DNA of 64,000 bases from an uncultured Granulosicoccus sp. GTDB lineage: Bacteria > Pseudomonadota > Gammaproteobacteria > Granulosicoccales > Granulosicoccaceae. Location: the NCBI GenBank assembly GCA_947495035.1, contig CANLXI010000033.1:1-64000 (forward strand), read 5' to 3'. Of the stretch, positions 26,386-37,628 are shown in pieces. The notes under the pieces were generated by a model that searched no databases, had not been told where the DNA came from, and saw only the letters and a program-made list of their open reading frames with translations. The position numbers were made by a program, and so were the translations under genes. The first letter of the stretch is position 1. Each line of letters begins with the position of its first letter.

Positions 26386-28656
26386 ATGAGTGAAGACCAT
26401 CTACGCAAGGAAGCTCTGGATTATCACCGACTGCCGGTCGCCGGCAAGGTTTCGCTGGCCCCGACGAAAGCCCTGACAACGCAGCATGATCTGTCACTGG
26501 CCTACTCACCGGGTGTGGCCTATGCCTGTACGGCCATTGAAGAAGATCCCTTGCAGGCTGCTCATCTGACTTCTCGCGCAAATTTGGTAGCAGTCATCAC
26601 CAATGGCACGGCGGTACTGGGTCTGGGGAATATCGGGGCTCTGGCGAGCAAGCCCGTCATGGAAGGCAAGGGGTGTCTGTTCAAGAAATTTGCAGGAATC
26701 GATGTGTTCGATATCGAGGTTGCGGAAACCGACCCTGACCGCTTCATTGAAGTCGTGGCTGCTCTGGAGCCGACATTCGGTGGAATCAACCTCGAGGACA
26801 TCAAGGCGCCAGACTGTTTTCGCATCGAAAAAGCCTTGCGTGAGCGCATGAACATCCCGGTCTTTCATGACGATCAGCATGGTACGGCCATCGTGACGGC
26901 TGCGGCCGTGACCAACGCCTTGCAGTTCGTGGACAAACGGATCGACAGTGTTCGCCTGGTGGCTTCCGGGGCGGGAGCGGCGTCGTTGGCCTGTCTCGAT
27001 CTGCTGGTCAGTCTGGGATTGAAACGCGAGAATGTGGTGCTGTGTGATTCTCGAGGTGTGGTTTACGCCGGGCGCGACAATGTCGATGAAAGCAAGGAGA
27101 GATACCAGCAGGATACAAGCCTGCGCTCATTGTCCGATGCGGTAGCCGGGGCCGATATCTTCCTCGGTCTGTCCAAGGGCGGCGCCCTGACGGCAGACAT
27201 GCTGAAGGAGATGGCTGACCAGCCCATCGTATTGGCGATGGCAAACCCGGAACCCGAAATACGGCCTGAGCTGGCCAAACAGGTCAGACCCGATTGTCTG
27301 ATCGGTACCGGACGCTCCGACTATCCCAACCAGGTGAACAACTCTCTTTGCTTTCCCTTCATCTTTCGGGGCGCCCTGGATGTCGGGGCTACCGAGATCA
27401 ACGAAGAGATGAAGGTGGCGGCTGTCAAGGCGCTGGCCGCCATCGCCCATGCCGAGACCTCGGAAATCGTGGCTCAGGCCTATGGCGAGCCGACGCCGCC
27501 GTTCGGTCCGGAGTACCTGATTCCGCGTGCCTTCGATCCGCGACTGATCACCGAGATTTCACCGGCAGTGGCACAGGCCGCCATGGAAACGGGGGTGGCC
27601 TCCCAGCCGATGTCGGACATGAAGGCCTACCGTGAACAGCTCCATCAGTTTGTCTATGAATCCAGCTCGCCGATGCAGCCTGTCTTTCTGGCCGCGAAAA
27701 ACAATCCGAAACGCGTGATCTACGCCGAGGGAGAGGATGAGCGTGTCTTGCGCGCAGCGCAGGTCGCTGTCGATGAAGGACTGGCTTACCCGGTACTGAT
27801 AGGTCGTACCGATGTCATTGAATCCAGAATTCAGAGACTCGGACTGCGACTCAAGGTTGACACCAACTACGAGTGTGTCAACGTACTGGATGACCCTCGC
27901 TACCGGGAGGTCTGGAGCGAATACTACGAGTTGTGCAAGCGTCAGGGCGTCACACGCGAAAGAGCAAAGGAAGAAACTCGAACTCGCACGACACTGATCG
28001 GCTGCATGCTGCTGCATCGTGGGGACGCTGACGCCCTGTTGTGTGGAATCACTGGCCACTACCCGGAGCATCTGGATTATGTCAGCAAGATCATAGGCAG
28101 GAAGGAGGGCGTCAACACACTCGCAGAGTTGCAGATGGTGCTGCTGGCTGAAAGACAGCTTTTCATCTGCGACACCCAGGTCAATGATCATCCGACTGCC
28201 GAGCAACTGGCTGAAATCACCGTGCTGGCAGCTGAGGAAGTCAGCCGGTTCGGAATCACTCCCAGTATTGCGCTGCTCTCCAGATCAAGCTTCGGCAGCT
28301 CCTCGTTTGCTTCGGCACAGAAGGTGCGCGATGCCGTGGAACTGATCAGACAGCGTCGCCCGGATCTCGAAATCGAAGGGGAAATGCGCGCTGACCAGGC
28401 CTTGTCAGCGGCCATCAGAGAAAGGGATTTTCCCGATGCCAGACTGAGCAGCAATGCCAATGTTCTGGTCATGCCCAATGTGGATGCGGCGAATATCACC
28501 TATAACGCCTTGCGGGTCGTCAGCAGTGGCGTCACGATGGGCGGTATTCTGCTCGGCGCAGCCCGATCCGTGCATATCATGTCTTCGTCCTCCACGGTAA
28601 GACGTATCGTCAACATGACAGCCCTGGCTTCCGTCGACGCATCCGCTCACGAGTAG
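26386..28656 (+). CDS. maeB: NADP-dependent malic enzyme with phosphotransacetylase-like domain
   Basis: Oxidatively decarboxylates malate to pyruvate with NADP+. The 756-aa protein has an N-terminal malic enzyme domain (about 1-425; SLAYSPGVA, GTAVLGLGNIGALAS, FHDDQHGTAIV, SGAGAASLACLDL Rossmann loop) and a C-terminal domain like phosphotransacetylase (about 430-750; YAEGEDERVLRAAQ, LLSRSSFGSS, GGILLGAARSVHI), as in E. coli MaeB, where the tail is regulatory rather than catalytic. The ATG at 26386 follows GGAGAG; a GTG one codon earlier is less likely. A hairpin follows the stop. Confidence 0.97.
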   Translation: MSEDHLRKEALDYHRLPVAGKVSLAPTKALTTQHDLSLAYSPGVAYACTAIEEDPLQAAHLTSRANLVAVITNGTAVLGLGNIGALASKPVMEGKGCLFKKFAGIDVFDIEVAETDPDRFIEVVAALEPTFGGINLEDIKAPDCFRIEKALRERMNIPVFHDDQHGTAIVTAAAVTNALQFVDKRIDSVRLVASGAGAASLACLDLLVSLGLKRENVVLCDSRGVVYAGRDNVDESKERYQQDTSLRSLSDAVAGADIFLGLSKGGALTADMLKEMADQPIVLAMANPEPEIRPELAKQVRPDCLIGTGRSDYPNQVNNSLCFPFIFRGALDVGATEINEEMKVAAVKALAAIAHAETSEIVAQAYGEPTPPFGPEYLIPRAFDPRLITEISPAVAQAAMETGVASQPMSDMKAYREQLHQFVYESSSPMQPVFLAAKNNPKRVIYAEGEDERVLRAAQVAVDEGLAYPVLIGRTDVIESRIQRLGLRLKVDTNYECVNVLDDPRYREVWSEYYELCKRQGVTRERAKEETRTRTTLIGCMLLHRGDADALLCGITGHYPEHLDYVSKIIGRKEGVNTLAELQMVLLAERQLFICDTQVNDHPTAEQLAEITVLAAEEVSRFGITPSIALLSRSSFGSSSFASAQKVRDAVELIRQRRPDLEIEGEMRADQALSAAIRERDFPDARLSSNANVLVMPNVDAANITYNALRVVSSGVTMGGILLGAARSVHIMSSSSTVRRIVNMTALASVDASAHE

Positions 28657-28666
28657 GCCATTTGCC

Positions 28667-28699
28667 AGCGCCGGGTTGCTGCTATGGCGGCCCGGCGCT
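28667..28699 (+). terminator. Hairpin after maeB
   Basis: AGCGCCGGG (28667-28675) pairs with CCCGGCGCT (28691-28699), a 9-bp GC-rich stem with a 15-base loop, eleven bases after the maeB stop. Followed by TGTCATGTG, without a clear T-tract. Confidence 0.65.
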
Positions 28700-28786
28700 T
28701 GTCATGTGATGTCAACGGAAAGTGTCAGGATGCGTTGATTGCTGTAACGACCCGTTTCCCGGGTTCTGTCGCAGGAGTATCAAGTC

Positions 28787-29530
28787 ATGCCTGATCTTTC
28801 CATGTTCATCCCGACCTCTGACTCATCCGAATGGCTTCGTCTGGGGCTGCTCTACCTCCATCTGCTGTCTTGCGCCCTTGCTCTGGCACTGGTATTGAAT
28901 GCGGATTGGCGCATCCTGAGGGGAAATTACACGGTGGAGGGGCTGCGACAGACCGCGCACGGTACCACCGTGCTCCTGATTCTGCTATGGATTACCGGCG
29001 GCTTGCTGATTCATCACGATACCGGCTTCGATCTCGGCGTGATGGCCACACTATCGAAACTGCAACTCAAGCTGGTTGTGGTGGTAGCACTCACACTCAA
29101 TGGTGTGCTGCTGCATTACGTATCGTTCCCGCTGATGATCCTGCAGCGGAGATTGACGGGGCTGGAGGCTGTGGTATTGGCTACCAGTGGCATCATCAGC
29201 AGCAGTCATTGGCTGCTGGCAGCTTTCATCGGCATAGCCCGGCCATTGGGGCAATGGCCAAGAGACACCCTTCTGTCCATCTATGTCTGCGCTCTGTGCG
29301 CAATGATCGTGCTGGGTGTCCTCTCTGCCCCTGTGCTTCGACATCTGCTGGCAAGACGTTTGAGCGGAATCTCAGATACGCTGCAAGAGCGTCACCGGAA
29401 CAATGCAAGAGTGGATGCAGGCAGTGATGAATTCCATCCGCGTGCGCCCATCAGGGCTGAACAGATGATCCGTGGCGCCGTCGTCAGAGTCTCTGATGAG
29501 CACTCGGTCTTCCGTCTGCGTTCTCGCTGA
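28787..29530 (+). CDS. Uncharacterised multi-pass membrane protein
   Basis: I do not recognise a named family. The 247-aa protein has about five to six predicted membrane segments (LGLLYLHLLSCALALALVLN, TVLLILLWITGGLLI, KLQLKLVVVVALTLNGVLLHYV, VVLATSGIISSSHWLLAAFIGIA, TLLSIYVCALCAMIVLGVLSA) and a hydrophilic C-terminal tail of about 50 residues with Arg-rich stretches. A His in the first helix (YLHLL) and one after the second (LLIHHD) could matter but this is speculation. AGGAG precedes the ATG. It is convergent with the MscK-like gene 53 bp away. Confidence 0.75.
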   Translation: MPDLSMFIPTSDSSEWLRLGLLYLHLLSCALALALVLNADWRILRGNYTVEGLRQTAHGTTVLLILLWITGGLLIHHDTGFDLGVMATLSKLQLKLVVVVALTLNGVLLHYVSFPLMILQRRLTGLEAVVLATSGIISSSHWLLAAFIGIARPLGQWPRDTLLSIYVCALCAMIVLGVLSAPVLRHLLARRLSGISDTLQERHRNNARVDAGSDEFHPRAPIRAEQMIRGAVVRVSDEHSVFRLRSR

Positions 29531-29583
29531 ATCGGGCGGCTCATCGTCTGTACTGCATACGGCGTCCACACGTCTCATCGAGG

Positions 29584-32500
29584 CTATTCCTTGTCGGATG
29601 CCATGTGCAGCACTTGCTGTGGAAACGGGATCTCGACGCCATGATCGGCCAGCTTGCGGTTGATGGCGGAGTTCAGGTCATGAGTGACCGGCAATCGGTA
29701 CGCCGGGGTGGCAACGAAGGCGCGAATTTCGAAGATCAGTGAGCTGGCCCCGTGGTTGACGAAAAACACCGTAGGCTCCGGAGAGTCCAGCACGTGCTCG
29801 GTGCTCTCCACACAATCGATCAACAATTGGCGAACCTGTTTGATGTCCGAACCGTAAGCGACGCCGATGGTCAGCATGATGCGAGTCACGGAATCATGCA
29901 GCGTCCAGTTGGTCACATCCTCGGTAATGATCGACTTGTTGGGCAGCACGACTTCGCGGTTGTCGAAATCGGTGAGTGTGGTCGCTCGAATCTGGATGTT
30001 GCTGACGGTACCACTGATGCCACCTATCGTGACCGTGTCTCCGACCCGAACAGGTCGTTCAAACAGGATGATGAGCCCTGAAATGAAATTGGCAACGATT
30101 TCCTGCAGACCAAAACCGAGGCCGACACCCAATGCGGCGACAATCCATTGAAGCCTGGACCAGTCGACGCCCAACTGTGCTATGGCAATCAGCAAGGTGG
30201 TTCCCAGCAATACATAGCTGGCGATGGCATTGACAGCGTAGCGCGTGCCGGTATCCAGTTTCAGTCTTTCGAACAGCAACAGCTCCAGCACACTGCGCAG
30301 ATTGCGAGCACCGACAAAACCGACCAGCAGGAGGGTGCCTGCAAACAGCAGTTTGCCCAGCGTGACAGGCGCTGTCACCGCGCTGCCATCGGCGGTGGTT
30401 GCGGCCTGCCACAGGACAATGTCATTGAAGTTGTCCAGCACCGGGAACATGGGTTTCCACACGGCCCAGACGCCAAGCAGGAACAGGACGATACCTGCCA
30501 GTCTGAGCAGCTGCTGCGCTTCATTGGCCGTGTGTTTGTAGTCATCGTCCCAGGCGAAGGATAGATCCGGCGTGGCATCGCCACTGACGGGCGTTGTTTC
30601 CTGGGCGTTTCGTTCCGCTTCCAGCGCCGAGCGTTTCGCACGTGCCTTGCGCAATGACATGCGGCGGTGTGCCACCATGAATTCACGGAACAGTGTATCC
30701 ACGATGATGAGTACCGCCATCAACAACAGGGCGCTGAGGCACAAACGGCTCTGAATGGCGGCCGCCGTATCGAAGTAGCCAATCAATGGCAGTAGACCGA
30801 TGAAAGCCGGCAATACGATCAGAGTCCAGATGCCCAGACGAGTAAAGGGTGATTTCATCGAAGGGGCATCCCTGTCGAAGGCAACTCCCCGATGCGGGTG
30901 AAACAGGACGTACAGCAACAGACTCAGTCCCAGAGAAATCAATACAAACGCATTGATACCCAGTGCATAGCGTAAATCCGATCTGCCACTGGTGATTGCA
31001 AAGGTATAGGCAGCGGCGGACAGGGCAAACGGCCAGACGAACCAGTTCAGATGGCGGTTCAGTCGCTGGACGGCGTGATCATTCCATGAAAAGTGCGCGC
31101 GGAACACGCCGTTTTCGCGACACAGGCTCTTGAAAAACAACAGTGTGACGAGCGACAGACTGGTCAGGAGCAGAGATGCCGCGATGGCGGGAATGATCGA
31201 GCCTGCAAACACGAAGACATCTCTGGCAACGGAGTAGGCGCAGTACAGCAGTAGCGGCAGCGGTAGTGCCAACATCAGGCTGTACAGAAAGGCCATGGGG
31301 GTTACCCAATAATCGTCTTCACCGACATTGCCGACCTGACCGGCTCGGCGACGCAGCAGCGTCTTCAGGTGAGGCCGCATGACCAACAAGCCAAGCAGAC
31401 ACAAGGCCAATGGAATCAAGGTGATGATCTTCAACTGCAGAGCTTCCTTGAAGGCAGTGTCCAGGCCTCGCCAGGTTTCGGCAGCGAGCAGCCATTGCAC
31501 TGCGCCATAGCCATAACTGATCCATGGCAGACCGATTGCGTCGTTGGTTCGTAACCAGAGAACATTGCCATCGAGTGTGGTTCTCACTTGAGAGGCTCGT
31601 ATCAGCGCCTCGCTCAAGGCGGCTTCCAGCGTGACCATGCGATCGGAAACCCGGTTCGCGACATTCAGCAGTGCAACCTGCTGAGCGAGGGAATCTTCAG
31701 TCAGGGACAGATCAGTCGGATAGACAATGGTGCCGCCAAGTTGATCGCGGGTCTGGAAATTGTTCAGTTCGGCTTCCCACAGTATCTGATTGACCTGCAG
31801 TTTCTGCAGCTGGTTGCGCAAGGCCTTGCGTTGCGACTCCATTGCTTCTTCATCGGGGAGCTGCTCGCGCAATTGGCGTACGGTCACGGCCAGCGCATCG
31901 TTGACCGAACCCGTGTTGGTCACGCGCATCAGAATCAGTCTGATCTGATAGATGTCGAGTATGGATTGGGACACCGAGGATGTCTGCTGCAGCAGAGGAA
32001 GCTCCTTCTCGAGCAATGACAGGCGAGCCCTGAGCAACTGCATGACATCACGACTTCCCGTTTCACGACCGCTTGTCTCATCGGTATGTGCTGCGATCTC
32101 GTCTCGAAGCCGTGAGACTCGGGCGTCATTCAGTGCGCTCCAGAGTCTGTCCTGTTCGTCGAGTTCGGCATCCAGCTGCATCTGCAACAGCCGGCTATTG
32201 AGCGAGGCCAGAGTCTGACGGGGTGCCAGTGTCGAGAGTTCGACCTGCTGCAAATTGATCGATTCAAGGGCGACATGTGATTGCACGCGTGACAGGAATG
32301 CCCGGGTTCTCTCTACCAGCGCTGTGGTTTTCGAGTTGACGTTCTGTTGCCAATCAGCTGTTGCATCGCTGGACAGGGAACTGCTGGCATCAATCTGTGC
32401 GGCGGCCATCGCCATTTGCCGGGTTATGGCAGCGGCACGTTCACTCAGATGTGCCTCTGTCTCCCGAGACTCGTACAATTCCTGACTCGACTCTCTGACG

Positions 32501-32883
32501 CTGGCTTCCTGTTCTGCAGCGGCGGCGGCAAGTTCGGCTTCGCCGCCGGGCAGTGATTCCCGTGGCTGGCCGGTTTCGAGCAGCGCCTGAATCCGGGACT
32601 GCAGATCGTTGACCTTGGCATCGTAGTCGGCGACCTGTTGAAGGTAGCCGTCGATGTCACTCCGTCGTTGCTGCAGACCTGTCAGTTGGCGACGAGCCAG
32701 TTTCAGTTCGTTGACAAGTTGTCCAGAGTCCTGCTCCGACAGGTCTGCCGTGTTGGCAATGGCGTCTTCGAGCTCGTTCAGTTCCTGCTCGTCGGGCGGC
32801 GGTGTGGCGGCCTTTACCGAACCCAGGGCAAACATCATGCTCAGTATCAGTACCAGAAGGCGCCGTGATCCGGTTACCACCAT
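29584..32883 (-). CDS. MscK/KefA-like mechanosensitive ion channel
   Basis: Large inner-membrane channel opened by membrane tension, protecting against osmotic downshock. The 1099-aa protein has a signal peptide (about 1-25), a long periplasmic coiled-coil region (about 30-340, Gln/Leu/Arg rich), many membrane helices (about 480-900), and the MscS core at the C-terminus: pore helix ALGVGLGFGLQEIVANFISG (about 913-932), then the beta domain FERPVRVGDTVTIGG and the LPNKSIITEDVTNWT segment. Length and order fit MscK or YjeP/MscM; these cannot be separated here. The MFS gene lies 161 bp upstream on the same strand. Confidence 0.93.
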   Translation of the reverse strand: MVVTGSRRLLVLILSMMFALGSVKAATPPPDEQELNELEDAIANTADLSEQDSGQLVNELKLARRQLTGLQQRRSDIDGYLQQVADYDAKVNDLQSRIQALLETGQPRESLPGGEAELAAAAAEQEASVRESSQELYESRETEAHLSERAAAITRQMAMAAAQIDASSSLSSDATADWQQNVNSKTTALVERTRAFLSRVQSHVALESINLQQVELSTLAPRQTLASLNSRLLQMQLDAELDEQDRLWSALNDARVSRLRDEIAAHTDETSGRETGSRDVMQLLRARLSLLEKELPLLQQTSSVSQSILDIYQIRLILMRVTNTGSVNDALAVTVRQLREQLPDEEAMESQRKALRNQLQKLQVNQILWEAELNNFQTRDQLGGTIVYPTDLSLTEDSLAQQVALLNVANRVSDRMVTLEAALSEALIRASQVRTTLDGNVLWLRTNDAIGLPWISYGYGAVQWLLAAETWRGLDTAFKEALQLKIITLIPLALCLLGLLVMRPHLKTLLRRRAGQVGNVGEDDYWVTPMAFLYSLMLALPLPLLLYCAYSVARDVFVFAGSIIPAIAASLLLTSLSLVTLLFFKSLCRENGVFRAHFSWNDHAVQRLNRHLNWFVWPFALSAAAYTFAITSGRSDLRYALGINAFVLISLGLSLLLYVLFHPHRGVAFDRDAPSMKSPFTRLGIWTLIVLPAFIGLLPLIGYFDTAAAIQSRLCLSALLLMAVLIIVDTLFREFMVAHRRMSLRKARAKRSALEAERNAQETTPVSGDATPDLSFAWDDDYKHTANEAQQLLRLAGIVLFLLGVWAVWKPMFPVLDNFNDIVLWQAATTADGSAVTAPVTLGKLLFAGTLLLVGFVGARNLRSVLELLLFERLKLDTGTRYAVNAIASYVLLGTTLLIAIAQLGVDWSRLQWIVAALGVGLGFGLQEIVANFISGLIILFERPVRVGDTVTIGGISGTVSNIQIRATTLTDFDNREVVLPNKSIITEDVTNWTLHDSVTRIMLTIGVAYGSDIKQVRQLLIDCVESTEHVLDSPEPTVFFVNHGASSLIFEIRAFVATPAYRLPVTHDLNSAINRKLADHGVEIPFPQQVLHMASDKE

Positions 32884-33044
32884 GTGTCGTCAATGCGTTC
32901 GGTTGGTCGGGAAGTCTCCATGGCATTCGTACCCTGAGGGAGGGCTTGGATGGTCAATCGAGATGCTCAGGCCTTTCAAGGGTACCCTGTATCCCCAGAC
33001 TTTCAAAGTTCCTGTCGGTCGACGATGTCGGTATGGCGTATCCG

Positions 33045-34307
33045 TCAGGCTGCAGAGCTGGCCTGACGGCGGGTGTGAGCACGCAGCCAGACCAGCGCAC
33101 CGCCGGCAAGCAACAGAAAGGGGATCATGGCTATGTTGACTGCGCTCCAGCCATGTACCGGGGTGCCGCCCGAGCAGTTCATCAGGCCTCCGGAGGCCAG
33201 GCTGGCCACGGTGACACAGCCGAACACCATCATGTCATTGAGGCCCTGGGCCTTGCCGCGCTCATGTGTGCCATGGGCGCTGGCCAGCAGGGTCGTGGCA
33301 CCGATGAAGCCGAAATTCCAACCGACTCCCAGAAGTACCAGAGCAATATAGAAATTTCCCAGCTGGACACCGATCAGGGCCACCACACCTGCCATTGCCA
33401 GGATGAGCAGGCCGGCCGATATGATTCGCGTTACACCGTATTTCACGATCAGATGGCCGGTGAAGAACGAGGGTATGAACATGGCCAGAACATGAGCCGA
33501 TACGATGTCATTGGCATTGTCGCTGGTAAACCCGCAGCCGATGACTGCCAGCGGTGTGGAGGTCATGACCAGATTCATCAGAGAGTAGGACACCATGGCA
33601 CAGATGATGGCAACCAGCACCGTAGGATTGCGTAACAACTCGGTTCTCGAGCGTGCCGCAGGGACAGCCCTGGCAGTCCTGGCAGATGTTTCATCGCCGT
33701 TGGGCAGGTCCAGCAGCAGAAACAGAAGCATACCGACCAGGTTGATCGCAATGATGGTCAGATAGGTTCCCATGAACGGATTGGGCAGAAAGATGCCGCC
33801 GAATACCGGCAGGACCGTGACGTCGAAAACCAGCTTGTTGAGCTGGGGGCCGAAGATGGCCGACAGTAGCCCTCCAGCCATGACGTAGGAAATTGCCTTG
33901 GGACGAAACGTTTCGGATGCTGTGTCGGCCGCTGCAAATCGATAGAAGCCCTGCGCAGACATGTAGATCCCGGTGAAGTAGGATCCGAGCAGCAACAGCG
34001 GAAACGACGACACATACAAGCCGTAGGCGGCAATGGCAGCTCCGACCGCGCCACCAGTGGCACCCACGCAGAATCCGAAGCGACGTCCCTTGCGTTGCAT
34101 CAGTGGAGACAGCCAGGGGGCGGTTGTCATCGAACCGAAGACGATCAGGGAAATGGGGAGCGTGGCAAAGCAGACATTGTCGGCCAGCATGCCACCAGCC
34201 AGACCACCCACCACGAAGATCATGGGCATCTGGGCTCCCAGAATCGCCTGGGCAGCCACCAGCACAAAGATGTTGCGGCGTGTGCGGGAATCGTTGAAAT
34301 CGGACAT
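33045..34307 (-). CDS. Major facilitator superfamily transporter
   Basis: A 420-aa inner-membrane protein with about 12 helices in two halves joined by a charged loop (about 190-225, LPNGDETSARTARAVPAARSR in part). The loop after helix 2 contains QRKGRRFGF, a variant of the MFS motif A. The transported compound cannot be inferred. The first helix follows directly after a charged N-terminus (SDFNDSRTRRN). It is divergent from the ppk2 gene. Confidence 0.88.
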   Translation of the reverse strand: MSDFNDSRTRRNIFVLVAAQAILGAQMPMIFVVGGLAGGMLADNVCFATLPISLIVFGSMTTAPWLSPLMQRKGRRFGFCVGATGGAVGAAIAAYGLYVSSFPLLLLGSYFTGIYMSAQGFYRFAAADTASETFRPKAISYVMAGGLLSAIFGPQLNKLVFDVTVLPVFGGIFLPNPFMGTYLTIIAINLVGMLLFLLLDLPNGDETSARTARAVPAARSRTELLRNPTVLVAIICAMVSYSLMNLVMTSTPLAVIGCGFTSDNANDIVSAHVLAMFIPSFFTGHLIVKYGVTRIISAGLLILAMAGVVALIGVQLGNFYIALVLLGVGWNFGFIGATTLLASAHGTHERGKAQGLNDMMVFGCVTVASLASGGLMNCSGGTPVHGWSAVNIAMIPFLLLAGGALVWLRAHTRRQASSAA

Positions 34308-34519
34308 CAGTCGTCGTCGAAAAGGCAGGAGTTCGAGTCCGAGGCAACACAGAGGTCACCGGACCTGATCGGGAAAGCGGTTGGACCGCCCATTCTACAG
34401 ATCATCCGGGCCGGCTGAACAGGTATTGATCCCGGTCAACACGGGTCTGTTCATCAAGTGATACAAATATCCGCGAATCGGGAAGTTCATCCCGATCCGG
34501 ATCAAATGGAGACGAGAGC

Positions 34520-35668
<1,149 letters not shown>

Positions 35669-35887
35669 AACTGCGCCGTCTGCTGTGTCATCTGCTGGCT
35701 GTGCTGCATAAATGACATAGCGGTGCTGCATTATGAGCAGCATCGACGTGGTGAACTCTGCCTTATTGTCTGTACAAGCGCTATCCCGTTGACCCGAACC
35801 GGCACCCATGCCCTGATTCTGGCCTGATGAAACGGTTCGGGCTGACGGCTGGCAGACACTCAGCGGCACACGGACACTCGCGGCGAC

Positions 35888-37363
35888 ATGGCAACCACTA
35901 CAAAACCAGATCACGGGCTCATTTACACACTGGATGACAAGCCACCGTTCAAATCCGCCTTGTTGGCGGCGTTTCAGCACATCCTGGCATCGATAGTCGG
36001 GGTTGTAACCCCGTCGATCATCATCGGCGGCGTTCTCGAACTGGGAGCCTACACCCCATATCTGATTGCCATGGGCTTGTTCGTCTCGGGAGTCTCCACC
36101 TTCATACAGTGCAAGACCGTAGGGCCGATCGGTTCCGGCCTGCTGAGTCTGCAAGGGACCAGTTTTGCGTTTCTGGGGGCACTGCTGGCTGCCGGTTTTT
36201 CGGTCAAGGGGCAGGGGGGAACGCCTGAAGACATCCTTGCAATGCTGTTCGGGCTGTGCCTGGCAGGCTGTCTTGTCGAGATCGTTCTCAGCCAGTTCAT
36301 ACACAAGCTGGATCGCATCATCACGCCCACAGTCACCGGCATTGTCATCACGGTGATCGGACTGAGTCTGATCAAGGTGGGTTTCACTGACTTTGCAGGT
36401 GGTCAACAGGCTGGTGATGCGTTGGGCTCGCCGGTCAATCTCTTGCTTGGCAGTCTGGTCGTTGCATCCATTCTGACGCTTACCTTTCGCGGGAGCCTCA
36501 TGCTGCGAATCTCCGCCATCATGATCGGCCTGTTGATCGGCGTGGTGGCTGCTGCCGTCCTGGGGCAAGTCGATTTTTCCAACCTCGGAAATTCACCCTT
36601 TTTTGCCTTGCCGGTACCTGTCAGGTTCGGGCTGGATTTTGACCCGTTCCTGTTCATACCCGTTGCATTCATCTATCTGGTTACCGCCATCGAAACCAGT
36701 GGAGATCTGACCGCCAACTCTGTCATTTCCGGCGAGCCGATCAAGGGCGAGTTGTACATGAAACGAATCAAGGGAGGGATTCTCGGCGATGGCGTGAATT
36801 CCGGTATCGCTGCACTGTTCAACACCTTCCCCAACACCACGTTTTCGCAGAACAACGGAGTCATCCAGATGACCGGTGTGGCCAGTCGCCACGTTGGTCT
36901 GTATGTGGCCGGTCTGCTGGTACTGATGGGCTTTTTCCCGATTTTCGGATCGTTGTTTCTGCTGGTACCCAAACCGGTGCTCGGTGGTGCGACGGTCATT
37001 CTGTTTGGCACCATAGCGGTGGCCGGTATCAGAATCCTGGCTACTCAGGAAATCGACAAGCGCAAGGTCTACATCATGGCCATCTCATTCGGCCTGGGGC
37101 TGGGGGTCACACTGGTACCTGACTCCACTCAGCATATGCCTGATTTTCTGAAGCAGGTAGTCGCAACACCCATTACATTGGCAGGCATGTCTGCCATTGT
37201 CCTGTCGCTGCTGTTGCCTGAAGAAGCGGATGCAACCGCCATGGCGTCGGTTAAGGCGGATCCATCTTCGAGCCAGTCCGCCGTGACCCGTGTGGAGAGC
37301 AATGATGCAGGGAGCGCGACATCCGCCGACGTGAAGGAAGTGTCCGGAACGGTGCCTGCATGA
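35888..37363 (+). CDS. Nucleobase:cation symporter-2 family permease (xanthine/uric acid type)
   Basis: A 491-aa inner-membrane transporter of the NCS2 family with about 14 membrane segments. The family signature is visible as FSQNNGVIQMTGVASRHVG (about 318-336), where the QNNG form points to xanthine or uric acid rather than uracil; the second motif region AIETSGDLTANS also fits. The hydrophilic C-terminal tail of about 40 residues is Ser/Ala/Val rich. No purine catabolic genes are next to it except, more distantly, a deaminase at 43809-44426. The ATG at 35888 lies after GGCGAC, a weak ribosome site. Confidence 0.9.
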   Translation: MATTTKPDHGLIYTLDDKPPFKSALLAAFQHILASIVGVVTPSIIIGGVLELGAYTPYLIAMGLFVSGVSTFIQCKTVGPIGSGLLSLQGTSFAFLGALLAAGFSVKGQGGTPEDILAMLFGLCLAGCLVEIVLSQFIHKLDRIITPTVTGIVITVIGLSLIKVGFTDFAGGQQAGDALGSPVNLLLGSLVVASILTLTFRGSLMLRISAIMIGLLIGVVAAAVLGQVDFSNLGNSPFFALPVPVRFGLDFDPFLFIPVAFIYLVTAIETSGDLTANSVISGEPIKGELYMKRIKGGILGDGVNSGIAALFNTFPNTTFSQNNGVIQMTGVASRHVGLYVAGLLVLMGFFPIFGSLFLLVPKPVLGGATVILFGTIAVAGIRILATQEIDKRKVYIMAISFGLGLGVTLVPDSTQHMPDFLKQVVATPITLAGMSAIVLSLLLPEEADATAMASVKADPSSSQSAVTRVESNDAGSATSADVKEVSGTVPA

Positions 37364-37491
37364 AGGGGCCGTGACGCTGCGGATTCGGATACTGCGAGTC
37401 ATCAGGCACGATGTTGCCGATTACCTTGATGGCTGTCCAGATGGTAACCACGATTGTGCTGATCGGGCCTGCGTAGAACTGTGATCCAAGT

Positions 37492-37534
37492 CTCAACAGA
37501 GATATCAGTGTGATAATCTGATATCTCAGTTGAG
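37492..37534. promoter_or_regulatory. 43-bp palindrome with embedded extended -10 upstream of alginate lyase
   Basis: CTCAACAGAGATATCAG (37492-37508) and CTGATATCTCAGTTGAG (37518-37534) are 17-bp inverted arms with one mismatch. The nine-base spacer reads TGTGATAAT, which is a good extended -10 element (TGn then GATAAT). A dimeric regulator bound here would cover the promoter of the lyase gene, whose ATG is 95 bp downstream. No candidate regulator gene is adjacent. Confidence 0.75.
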
Positions 37535-37628
37535 TGCGGTCGCTTCAGGTCACGCCTGGTCTGTAGAGACGGTATTTGCTGACAAGGGCGCCTTACCAGG
37601 GCGCATTTCAACCTGAGAGGAATAGCAA

